From Zanthoxylum bungeanum (taxonomy: Eukaryota > Streptophyta > Magnoliopsida > Sapindales > Rutaceae): a stretch of DNA of 64,000 bases. The DNA is taken from the NCBI GenBank assembly GCA_019454045.1, contig SKCR01025351.1:310001-374000 (forward strand), given 5' to 3'. Below are positions 11,786-22,913 of the stretch, piece by piece. The translations under genes and the position numbers were made by a program. Under the pieces are notes generated by a model. The model saw nothing but the letters and a program-made list of their open reading frames with translations, did not search any database and was not told the origin of the DNA. Positions within the stretch are counted from its first letter, which is position 1; each line of letters starts with the position of its first letter.

Positions 11786-12881
11786 ATCTCCCACTTGGCC
11801 TATAGCCAGTCATTCAAGCATCTAACACCTGAACTATGTACGTGTCGCTCAAACTTTTGCTGAGGAATAAATTTTGTCAGCGGATCTGCAATGTTGTCCT
11901 CTGATGCGGCCTTCTCGATCTTCACATCGCCATGATGTATGATATCACGAATCAGATGGAAACGTCAAAGAACATGCTTGGATCGTTGATGAGAACTTGG
12001 TTCCTTAGCCTGCGCTATAGCCCTGTTATTGTCACAATATAATGAAACGGGCTCAGCTGCTAACGGAACTACTCTTAATCCAATTAGGAATTTACGGATC
12101 CAAATTGCCTCTTTTACTGCTTCAGCTGCAGCAATGTACTCCGCTTCTGTTGTTAAATTGGCAACAGTTCTTGCTTGGAAGATTTCCAGCTTACTGCTTC
12201 GTTATTCAAACAAAACATGTACCCTGATTGCGACTTGCAGTCGTCTTTATCGGTTTGGAAACTTGCATCGGTATACCCAGTTACCTCAAGTTCTCCATCT
12301 CCATATATAAGAAAGCATCCTTAGTTCCTCTAAGATACTTAAGGATATTCTTAACCGCCATCCAGTGACCATCACCTGGATCGGCCTGATAGCGACTACA
12401 CATGCTCAAAGTATACGAGACATCAGGTCGCGTATATATCATGGCATACATGATCGATCCGGATGTTGCATATAAACATCCTCCAAAAGGTTTCCATTAA
12501 GGAAAGCGGTTTTGACGTCCATCTGCCATATCTCGTAATCGAAATATGCAGCAATAGCAAGCATAATCTGAATGGATTTAATCATGGCAACGGGTGAAAA
12601 AGTTTCGTCGTAATCGACACCATGTCGTTGAAGATACCATTTCGCTATAAGCCTAACTTTGTTCGTTTGTATGTTGCCATCCATGTCGGTCTTCCTCTTG
12701 AAGACCCATTTGCAACCAATAGGCTTTTCGCCTTCTGGTGCATCAACCAGTGTCCAAACTTGGTTGGTGTATATGGAATCCATTTCGAATTCATGGCTTC
12801 TTGCCATAAAGCGGAGTCGATACCTTGTATTGCTTCCTCATACGTAGCCGGTTCGTCTTCCTCAATAAGATTGATATCCAC
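11786..12881 (-). pseudogene. Copia RT and RNase H remnant with an internal deletion
   Basis: Minus strand. The region opens with EEDEPATYEEAIQG and ALWQEAM (12881 downward). The start of the Copia RT follows, with NQVWTLVDAPEG, GCKWVFKRKTD, YDETFSPVA and WQMDVKTAFLNGNL, ending EDVYMQHPD near 12450. It then jumps directly to the region before RNase H (YTRPDVSYT, then KYLRGTKDA) with the catalytic YxDD part of RT missing. RNase H-like sequence (YTDASF near 12260) runs on with stops to the polypurine tract at 11786. The loss of the RT active site makes the copy non-autonomous. Confidence 0.85.
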
Positions 12882-13205
12882 ATGAGATGAGATCAGAAAC
12901 CCATACTTCTCAGGTTGTTTTCTGACTCTCTCCGACCTACGCGGTTCTTGTGTATTCGAAGATTATGGTACAGTTTCATCCCTGATGAACTGTTCATGTT
13001 CCGTTAAGGATTCTGTGCCAGGAACAGTATCACTCCGATTTTCATCGAGTTCTACTTTCCTCCCACTAACCACTGCATTTAGGAATTCCTTCTAAAGGAA
13101 AGCCGCATGTAAAGCAACAAATACTTTGTTCTCTTGTGGGTGATAGAAGTAATATCATTTGGTTTCCTTAGGATAAACTATAAATATGTATTTATCCGAT
13201 TTGGG

Positions 13206-13936
13206 TTATAGTTTGGTACCTTCCAAAAGTTTGACGTATGCCCAGCATCCCCAAATCTTCAGGAATGAGAAACCCGGTTTCTTTCCTGTCCATATTTCAT
13301 ACGGAGTCTGTTGAACAGACTTTGACGGAACCTTATTCAAAATAAGTATTGCACTGTTCAATGCATATCCCCAGAAGGAAATAGGTAGCTCTGTGCGACT
13401 CATCATAGACCTTACCATGTCTAACAAAGTTCAGTTTCTCCGTTCGGACACACATTTAATTGAGGTGTTCCGGGAGGAGTCCACTGTGAAAGAATACCAT
13501 ATTCTTTCAAGTAATCAAGAAACTCATTGCTTAAGTATTCGCCACCACGGTCCGACCGTAATGTTTTAATACTTTTGCTGGTTTGTTTTTCTACTTCGTG
13601 TCGAAACTCTTTGAATTTCTCAAAGGTTTCCGACTTGTGTCTCATAAGATACACATAACCATAACGCGATGCATCATCCGTAAAGGTTACGAAGTATTCA
13701 TATCCACCTCTAGCCTGGCTAGACATGGGCCCACATACGTCACTATGAATGAGGGCTAACAGTTCGGTGGCACGTGCACCTTTACCGCTAAAAGGTGATT
13801 TAGGCATTTTTCCTAATAAACAAGATTCGCAGACGTCATATGAATTTGGATCAAATTCGTCCAAGTACCCACTCTTTGAAAGTGTGGATATGCGAGTCTT
13901 GTTAATATATCTCAGACGACAATGCCACATTTAAGT
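13206..13936 (-). pseudogene. Copia GAG-pre-integrase and integrase core, frameshifted
   Basis: Minus strand. It starts MWHCRLRYINKTRI, the GAG-pre-integrase region, with the CESCLLGKM half of the zinc site. The integrase core follows, with IHSDVCGPM, YFVTFTDDASRYGYVYL and LRSDRGGEYLSNEF. A frameshift near 13425 comes just before the catalytic glutamate region. The other frame continues with MVRSMMSRTELPISFWGYAL and TPYEIWTGKKP to 13206. Domain order and spacing are normal for plant Copia. Confidence 0.88.
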
Positions 13937-14135
13937 TTCTTCTTTGTTACTTCGTTTAAGCCTTTTGTTTTTTACATTATATGTTTGAGATTGATTTATA
14001 TTCAAAATATAAAGACCATTATTTACATCAGCAGTGCAAATTTCCATATCATTTTTATACATAAAACACCAAGAGTTTCTAAATACAAAAGTATACCATA
14101 TTGGGCTAACATAGATACAGAAATAATATTCCTAG

Positions 14136-15233
14136 TCAAACTAGGTACATAATATAGTCTGAAAGTTTAAGTACATGCCCCGAGGGCAGTTCCAAAATAA
14201 AAGTGCCAACGGCCAAAACAGAGACTCGTGTCTCATTTCCAACGCGGAGGTCAATCTCTACTGAGGCCAGTCTCCTGCTAATCTGCAGATCATGCACATC
14301 AGTACATATATGAGTACCACAACCAGAATCAAAAATCCAATTTTTAAAACTAGTAGTAGACATGTTTATTTCTATAACAAACATACATGAAGCCGGTGCC
14401 TTGCCCGCTTTGATTTCCTTCATGTGTGCCTTGTACTCGCGGCAGTCACGCTTCCAGTGACCCCGCTTACCGCACTGCAGACATACATCTTGGGATTTGT
14501 CCTTACCCTTCCTAGAAGGTTTTGGCGATTTGGCCTTGCCTTTTCTCTTATTCTTCTTCTTTACACCTCCAGTCGCCTTGGGCCAAGCCCTCGGAGTCTG
14601 AGATGTTGAAGCAAAGTGCGCCTCGCGCTTCTTGCCTTTTAGGAGCTCTTTTTCTGCTTCGTGCAGTGTGGACATCAACTCTCCAAGAGTTTGGTCTTGG
14701 TTCATCATATTGTAGTTCATGATGAACCCACTCCAAGTGTCTAGCAAAGACTGTAAGATCAAATCAATAGAAGTCTCAGCCTCAAAGACAATGCCCATTT
14801 GTCACAGATGCTCAATGTCAGCAATCATCTGTGACACATGGTGCTCAACAGATGTACCCTCTGACATCCAAGCACGAAAGAGCTTCTTCTATAACTCATA
14901 TATCTATGATCTAAGATTAGATCGATGAAGATCATGCAACTTCGCCATCATCTGATAGGGATCCAATCCATTGTTTTGACGACGGAATTGTTGAGTCATA
15001 GCAGCAAGCATTATAGATTGAGCAGTGAAGTTGTCATCGCTATGAGTCTTCCAAAGCTCTAGCTCAACTATCTGATCAGATCTAGGCTTAGGCCCAAGAG
15101 GTCTCTCTATAGTTTAGAGTAACTTCTCGGATCCCAGGGAAATCCTGAGATTCATGTCCCAATCTTGAAAGTTTGTGCCATTAAAGACATTGTCGCCCAT
15201 GATAATATCTCTAATGCTTAACTTTCCTGTCAT
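14136..15233 (-). pseudogene. Copia gag and protease, with several stops
   Basis: Minus strand. gag starts near 15233 (MTGKLSIRDIIMGDN, then NFQDWDMNLRISLG), with stops in the first 400 bases. The part from 14798 to 14136 is open. It holds QTLGELMSTLHEAEKELL, a basic linker, the zinc knuckle CLQCGKRGHWKRDC near 14440-14480, and an aspartic protease-like motif WIFDSGCGTHICT near 14310-14345. Order and spacing match plant Copia gag-protease. Confidence 0.85.
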
Positions 15234-17440
15234 CTTAATTGCAATTGTCAAACTATTCAATTAACGATGTATGGGTACAGTCTCACTGTTACAAGAAAAA
15301 TAATAAAATATGAGTCCAACTAATAAATATAATTGACGAAATATTTTGAAAGCGCGTAAATCCAAGTATTTGAACGAAATTGCAAATTCAATACTGGCAT
15401 CCCACTATTTTTCGGCGAGCCTCTAACCCTATGTTGTGTACTCGGGAAACCTAGTTTCCTAGTGGGCTAGGATCCCGTTAAATAACACACAACCTTGACT
15501 TTGGCCAACAAGCTGTATGATATTTAACTAGGTAGATCTCTAAGATCATTGGATCTCATCCAATTCCTAGATCCGGTAGGTGGACCTCCAAGTCCGAAAC
15601 ATATATACAATATATATGCCAATATATCCAATATATTTTCCTAACCTTTTTCTCTGAATCAACTAAGCTTTGGCTTTGGCACAACAAGCTTAATGATTCC
15701 AGTTAAGCGGAACCCATTGACTTTGGAAAGCTTCGTGATCGATGTCGATGGACAAGAAGTGATCTTGACTTTGGCCAACAAATCACAACTTGGAGAAGAC
15801 ATACGATATGGAACAAAACCTTCATGATTCAAACACATCCGCGATGGACAAAGGTCTTGACTTTGGCCAACAAACCAGTGCCAATCTTGGATCTTGAGAA
15901 TGAATCATTCAATGGAAGGAAAACGCTTAATAGTTGTTGAGGGTTTTTCGCGTAAATTGGCAACCAATTTATTATCTTTGATTAGGTCTCATCATACACC
16001 CTTAAACATGCATTCTAAAAGCATAATAAGACGCGGTAAATAAATTAATAATGATATACGGATGGATATCTCACAAATTGTTCCTATAATAAATCACTCC
16101 ATTTCCTCTCCCCGGCTAGCACTATTCTATTTTCTACCCAATTACATATTACAATTAAAGAAACCTCATTAACATTGAAGGGAATTAGGTGGAAGAGAAT
16201 TCCAAAGAATCGAGAGATAAGGCTGGACACGCAGGTCCAATTTAATAAATTCTAAATTTACAATAATTTCCAAAATTGCCCTTTCCCTTCTAATATCCAT
16301 CCGATATACATTATTCATACAACACATCCATGTATTCACATAAAGTATGTTATTCAATCAATCTAATCCAATTAATTAATCTTTGAATAAAGTGATCATC
16401 CAATGTTCAAACAACGATTTGATTTACGCGAGTCCAACTCGTTTAAGAATAAGTACTCAAAGTACGAATTCTTGAATTATATCGAACTACAATTTTAAAT
16501 CTAATTTAATTTGTATTCAATATTAATTCTATATTTAATTCTAAATTAAATTTTTACACTTTTTAATGCGCCTTTACGACTTAGATTCTAAATCTAATCT
16601 TGATGGGTCTCAAAGCCCAATTAACATCCAATGTCCATTTAATTAAAGTCCAATGGGCTTTCAATTAATTTCTTAAGGCATGGGCTTTGGTCAAAGTGGG
16701 TCAAACCCAAATACCAAGGCCCAATTAAGGAATCACCCTATTTGCCAAGAAATCAATTTTGGTCCATTAGGCCCAATTAAATGTTTAAAGGCCCATATAT
16801 TATATTTGGACTTAATGGAATGGTTTAGGCCCAATTTGGATCCAATCCAATTGTCCTAAACCAACTTGGGCCAACCAAGCCATTAGGCCCAAATACAACA
16901 ATTTTAGCCCAATTCTAAATTAAGCCCAATTAATTAAATTCTAATTTTTCAAATTTCCAAATTTATTAATTAAAGTGTATTGCACTAATTAATTATCTAA
17001 ATTAATATTTCCCAAATACTAATTTAATCAATTAATCATGCATTAATATTTTCAACACATGTCCAACATTATTGAATCAAAATCACCTCAATTTCATGCT
17101 TCTCAAGTCACGGTAATTTGAGGATTTTATATCCGATTTCGATTTCAATCCGATTAAATCATAAATCAATATACCCAAGTCTTTAAACACATCAAATGGT
17201 CTTAAAACAAAAAATCACCATGACCTCAGGGCACCAATACATTGGGCTAAGCCAACAAAATTGGGGAAGATTAATCCAATTAATTTTTCTTAAAATTGAT
17301 CATGCATAACTCTAAGTTATCAACATACAAGCATACTTAAAACAAATAATTGATTAAAACATGCTCAAATCAAAAATACCCAAATTTTAGTATATAAACC
17401 CTAATCAAATTTCATGCTCAAATAGGCTCTCTGATACCAT
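15234..17440 (-). other. Long non-coding 5' leader of the Copia element, with the Met-tRNA primer site
   Basis: No coding potential seen over 2.2 kb between gag and the 5' LTR. The primer-binding site is at 17425-17439 (minus strand TGGTATCAGAGAGCC), one base from the LTR. A motif CTTGACTTTGGCCAACAA recurs near 15493, 15763 and 15852, with a variant near 15665, each in a different context. The stretch 16600-16930 has many copies of AAGGCCCAATT-type words. Confidence 0.7.
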
Positions 17441-19367
17441 TGTTGGGTTTCTAAGGTCATCCCAAGATCATATAAGCATGAAATATGTGAATACTAAAAG
17501 TAAGAATGATGGAAACATACTTACAATGAACGGATGGATGGTTATGTTGATAATAAAAATTTTTGCTTTGAGAAGTTCCTTGAAGCTCCTATTTGAATGT
17601 TGAATCCAAGCTCCAAGCTTTGAGATTGATTCCAAGCTCTTGGGAATGGTTTCCCTATCACCTTGTATGATTCCTTTAAGTGTGCTAGCACTAAGAAAAA
17701 TTTGCAACAAATCTTCCTTATTGTTCTTGCAAGTTTCGGCCAAGAGGAAAAATTGGGAGAGAGAGAGCTTTTTGATATTTTGTGTTTTGTTTTCTAAAAA
17801 CCTAATACAAAAAGTCTCACCAATATTGGTATATACTTTTCCAAAAATCAAAAACAAATATTTGGAGGGAAAATGACATTAATTGCTCCCAACTACTCCC
17901 ATCACCAAAAAGTGACTCATCTCACATTACTCAAAGTTGATGTGATTTCCATCACAAAAGGTGACTAATGATGTGTGACTTGATGTGGGCCCCACTTGAT
18001 TCAAAATCCGAGTGAGCCCGCAAACACATCCCGGGCTCAGATGCATTAATTTCGAATTAACGAATTTTTCGTTGCGACGTAATTAAATCAAATTTAATTA
18101 AATGTATATGCCTAGCAAAATTACTATTCACGTCGCTCGTGAATTAATTCTAAATTAATTCGTTCGCCTGAATTAAAATCCAATTTTAATTCCGTTATGA
18201 AATCTAATTTCATTTAATATATCGAATATATTATTTTATCGATTAATTCCAAATTAATCGTTCTCTCTCTTCAAATAGTATTTTAACCCAGATAAAATCT
18301 CTCCGTAATTAATCCAAGATTAATTATGTTTGAATCATATGTCATCGGTGAATCTTCGGGAAGCGACCTATGAGATCCCTGGATATGTTGGCAATAAATC
18401 CGGTCGTCGGACTATCCGAACACGTACGTACCCGGTACGACGTTCTTACCGATTTACGAGACATGGTTGGCTTCTAGAAAAACACTGTGCCTTCCTAATT
18501 CTCCAGAAATATTCTTAAAGGAATATATAATCTATGTCAGGCGTAGTATACATATTATTGCGTATTTCGATCTAGTATCAGATGTCACATGCAGGGCTTG
18601 GGGCTGGAAAGTGTCTACCCCATACGAAGCATATATCAGATCACAAGCAATTAGTCTCTTTAATTGGATAATCATTACATTTTCATATTATCCTGATGGT
18701 TGCAACCCATTAGAGTACCAGTTCTGTATCCCTGCGTGATCATCATCTCCATATGACTGAAGTGATACTTCCGTCTTGACATCACATCCAATACACTACG
18801 ATTCTCAATAAACCCAGAAGAGGCGTACATAGAACCTGTTAAAGTTCTGGACGACCAAAACCAAAGCGTATTGATTGTTGCAAGTATTAGCGATGCAAGT
18901 CTCATGTTAAGACCAAATACACCTACCCTAATGCGGATTCCCATAGACACATAGTCATACTACCAATGGGATTCCGAGGGGTCTATCCAGAGCGAAACTG
19001 TTTCCGTACCATCGGTAAATACAACCTCCTATCACACTTGCATAAGTATCCAATACTTAAATATATGAGAACTATGTTGTTACGTTTCCATAACACGCAC
19101 AAATGTAATACTAGTCTATTCCGTATTATCGATGTCCAGTCTCGATAAATACTACGACTAGGGATATTTAATGATTAAACCTTTATGGATTGATATTGTC
19201 TCATATCTAATAATCCGGAACTAATCATAAGGACTTTTATCATTTATATATTTAAGTAATCAAATTACAAATGATAAAATACAATTTCCATTGTCACATA
19301 GTTAATTTGTACAAAAACCACAATATCTTTTACAAATAGTGACGCTATGGGTCATAATTGTCCAACA
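17441..19367 (-). repeat. 5' LTR of the Copia element (1.93 kb)
   Basis: Same TG...CA ends as 9857-11785. The primer site adjoins it at the low-coordinate side, which fixes it as the 5' LTR. The high-coordinate side continues into internal-type sequence instead of host sequence. Confidence 0.9.
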
Positions 19368-19431
19368 ATCTCCCACTTGGCCTATAGCCACCACTCAAGC
19401 ATCTAACACTTGAACTATGTACATGTGCTTA
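19368..19431 (-). mobile_element. Leftover internal piece of a second tandem Copia copy
   Basis: This matches the internal sequence after the other LTR at 11786-11850. Both begin ATCTCCCACTTGGCCTATAG and continue through CAAGCATCTAACAC and GAACTATGTAC. It therefore contains a second polypurine tract and implies that 17441-19367 was shared by two units. It stops abruptly at 19431, where Tekay-type LTR sequence begins. Confidence 0.75.
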
Positions 19432-21281
19432 GGGGCGTCCCCTCGTTACGTTTCGCTGTCCCCCAAGCCATAAATCTAGAGTCGGGGGTGCGGATCTATG
19501 CTACACTTTAAATTCAAAATCTGGGATCTAGGGGCATCAATCGTCCCTAATCCTGAACTATGTGTGCACACGATATCTGCATCCGTTAATTCCATATCTG
19601 AATCAAGTTACATATTGAGGTGAGGTTTTTCCCCCATGCTTCGAAATCACAAAACTCAAGCTTTTTGAAAATAATATTTCTAGAACATCATTAATCATAA
19701 AATAACTGAAATCAATTTTGGATAACGCCCTATGTGCTTTTAAATGTAAGTCTTACATAAAAAAAAAACAAATAAAACCAGATTGTGAAAATGATCAATT
19801 CACAAATTATCAACTATTGTCAATGATCTTGAACGCGACTGAAGAAGTTCCATCGGAAAATTGGCCCATCCTGTAATCAACTATGGTCAGCATATAAGAA
19901 CGAAAAGCTATTCATGTTCATGGATAAGGTGAATGTTCATGCGTGCTATATACGAAACCCTTAGGACGGCTCCTAACGTCTTAGGATAAAATTAGAAACG
20001 GTATAAAATTTATTCCTGAAAAGAGTCATGCATCGCGATGCCAGGCATAGTGCGTCGCGACGCTCATATCAACAGGCCGAGGCAGAAAACATTTCTAGAT
20101 TCACGTCGTGACGTTGCTCTTACGTCGTGACTCACTACTACAGCGTTGTGACACCCTCATGTTCAAAACTGAAACAGAGAGCTTCTCAAAGTGCCGCATC
20201 GTGACGCTATCCATACATGTCACGACGCTGGCCTGATTCTAGGCCTACACTCATTTCTCCATTGCCAATTCCCCAAGTGTAATTCCAACACCATCATCAC
20301 TTATTATCTAAAACTATAAAAAACAATCATCTCACACTTGCATCATGATTTGGCCAATGGCCAATCTTTCCACTTGAACTATCCAACTTAACCAAACTAG
20401 AATCATGCTTAAACATCAATCCAACACTTGAACTAACATCATTTAATCATCAATGGAAACAAGAACAACCACCCCCTTAACTATGTGAAAATCGACCCTT
20501 ATGCCCCTTTTATACCTTAATCTTAGTTTAACCAAATTTAATCACATTTTACTATAATCAACCTTATAAACATGTATTGATGTTTGGATTATGCTCAAAC
20601 TTCTCAAATCAAAAAGCCCCAATTCTTCGGGTTCCTAAGTGTGAATATTTAAGTGAATAATGGATGTTTATTATCTTGAATAAGGAGAAGAAAGAAGAAA
20701 AAGGGACTTACTTGACCAAGAATAGCTTAGGAATTCACCATCATTCCTCCAAGATTTCATGAAGTTGAAGAACATTTGGGGAATTTTTGGAGCTCCATGG
20801 CTCACGTTTTTTTTTACCTTCAAAGGGATGGGAAAACAATGCCATATTTATAGGAAATAGATGGCTAATATTTTTATGAAATGGGTGGCCAAGATTGTGC
20901 CACAACACCTTTTCTAGACTTCACTCGAAAGTTACTGTAGCATCCACAAAAATCGTGATTTTTGGCCTGGTTCTAATTTGAATTTGGAAATATATCCAAC
21001 GTAAAAATTATAGGTATCGATCATAGATTTCTGAAAATATAAAGTTCATAGAAATCAGAGATCGTATGAAAAAGTTATACCCCAAATACTAAAGAATGTT
21101 CAAATTAGAACGTAAGTTAAGTTCCGCATCGGAACTGCAAGAAACTTGCCGAATGTCCAAAAAGTCCTTCCATGAACACATACATGTTTAAACATGATTT
21201 TCATCATGTATCTAGCCTCTGATAATGTAATGGTCGTCGCCTCTGGTAACGTACCAGTCGTCGAGATTACCGGGTGTTACA
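19432..21281 (-). mobile_element. Truncated Tekay-type LTR, minus strand
   Basis: On the minus strand it starts TGTAACACCCGG at 21281, the Tekay LTR start, directly after Athila protease sequence. It shares features with the LTR at 22914-25427. Examples are CCCCAAGCCATAAATCTAGA with GCGGATCTATGCTAC near 19455-19500, the repeated GTCGCGACG-like words at 20030-20230, and TATAAATATGGC (minus strand) near 20845. The far third is missing: it ends at 19431/19432 against Copia sequence, probably a deletion junction. Confidence 0.75.
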
Positions 21282-22913
21282 ATTAAGTTGTTGGTAAATC
21301 GAAAATGGAAGCAAATTGACAATGGCTCCAAGATCAAGCAAAACATGTTCAATTTTTTGACTTCTAATAATACATGAAATAGTTGGACAACCATGATCAT
21401 TGTATTTTAAAGCATTATTGGTTGAGAGAATGAAACTTACTTGTTCAACTAGAAAAGTTTTATTTCTTACCTGATGTTTCCTTTTAACGGTGCAAAAGTC
21501 TTTCATAAATTTGGTATAAAATTGTATCTATTGGATGCCATTTAAAAAATGAATATTGACCTTTACTTGTTTGAATATTTCATATATATTTGGGGAATGG
21601 TTCAATTTCTTTATTTTTAATGCTTGAGGAAATGGAGGTGCATGAGAAAAATTATTATCATCAACGATGGGTAATGGTTCATCAACCCCTTCCTCACCCT
21701 CTGAATCTGATTTATTTTCAACTTCACGAGGTTCAAGAATAGATCTGTGGATGACCTTACCGCTACAAAGAGTAATAACATATTTGACTTGGTCTATATA
21801 TTGACTACCAGAACTACCCTCGTGAGGATTTTGATGACTCTTGGGGTTTGGATGTGGTTGTGCAGGAAAATTCCCTTTCTCATTAATGGTCAAAACAGAT
21901 GTGATTTTGGAAGAAGTTATCTTTCAGGTCAATCAATGTTTGCACATTTAGGTTATTGATGGTTTCATGTTTCTCAATGAATGCATGCAAGGTATCCTCA
22001 AGGGTTTTCCTAGGCGGTGGGATATATGGTGCATAATTTTGAGAGTTTTGGAAATTCTGGTGTACTTAGGGAGGTTGTTGCGATGGTTGTGCTTGGTTAT
22101 CATTTCTCCAATTGAAGTTCAGATGATTTCTCCAACCAGAATTATAGGTTTTGGAGTATGGGTTTGGATTTGGTCTCTTGAAGGTGTTTATGGAACTGAC
22201 TTGGTCAATGAGACACTTTTGTAGGGCTGGTAAGGTTGGGCAAACTTGTGTGACATGTTCATTTGAATTGCAGATATGACACATGACTTCTTGAACTGAC
22301 TTGACATGTTCACTCTTCCTCATTTCTAATGCATCAACTTTTTTTAGCTAGAGATGCATACTTAACAGAAAGGTCATGGTTTTCCCTAAGGTTAAACATA
22401 CATCTACCAGATGGCTGTGGTTTTACAAACGACTCATAAGTGCTAACTGTGTCCCATTGTTGTGTATTCTCTGCTATGTGTTCTCGGTAATCTAGTGCAT
22501 CTTTGGGATTTTTGTCCTTAAACTCACCATTACACATCATTTCCACTACTTGTCTACCTTGGGGCGTTAAACCCTCGTAGAAGTATGCAACCGGCCTCCA
22601 TGTTTCAAAATCGTGATGTGGACAAATATTCAACATCTCTTTAAATCTCTCTTAACATTGGTAAAATGTTTCCTCTGACTATTGTGTGAAAGTTGTGATT
22701 CTTCTCTTAAAGGAGTTTGTCATGTGAGGGGGAAAGAATTTTTTTAGAAATTATTCTTACAAATCATCTCATGTTCTGATGGATCATGACCTAAGGTTCT
22801 GCAGTCAAATTTAGCTTTATCCTTTAAAGAAAAAGGAAAAAACTTGAGTTGAATTATATTTATGCTACAATTTTGGTATGTGCAAGTGTTACATACTTCT
22901 TTAAATTCCATTA
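21282..22913 (-). pseudogene. Athila/Tat-like gag C-terminal part and protease
   Basis: Minus strand, read through frameshifts. From 22913 downward it has EFKEVCNTC and LKFFPFSLKDKAK, the core of Athila/Tat gag. FYEGLTPQGRQVVEMMCNG and KDALDYREHIAENTQQWDT follow at 22640-22430. A zinc-finger-like CHICNSNEHVTQVCPTL is near 22215-22270. A hydrophilic linker follows, then a protease-like stretch at 21500-21285 with FLVEQVSFILSTNNALKY and LLDLGAIVNLLPFSIYQQL. It is cut at 21281 by a Tekay LTR. RT and integrase, expected next, are absent. Confidence 0.85.

Larger units (their letters stand above)
9857..19431 (-). mobile_element. Copia LTR retrotransposon with an extra tandem piece
   Basis: A minus-strand Copia element: 3' LTR 9857-11785, internal region 11786-17440, 5' LTR 17441-19367. 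The primer site at 17425-17439 matches initiator tRNA-Met, and a polypurine tract adjoins the 3' LTR (AAGTGGGAGAT on the minus strand, 11786 upward). It entered the LOG-like sequence; the flank on that side is ATACT (9852-9856). Beyond the 5' LTR another 64 bp (19368-19431) repeats the internal sequence that follows the 3' LTR, so this was once part of an LTR-internal-LTR-internal tandem. By eye the LTRs agree at roughly 95% over the parts compared. gag, integrase and RT are all broken. Confidence 0.88.
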
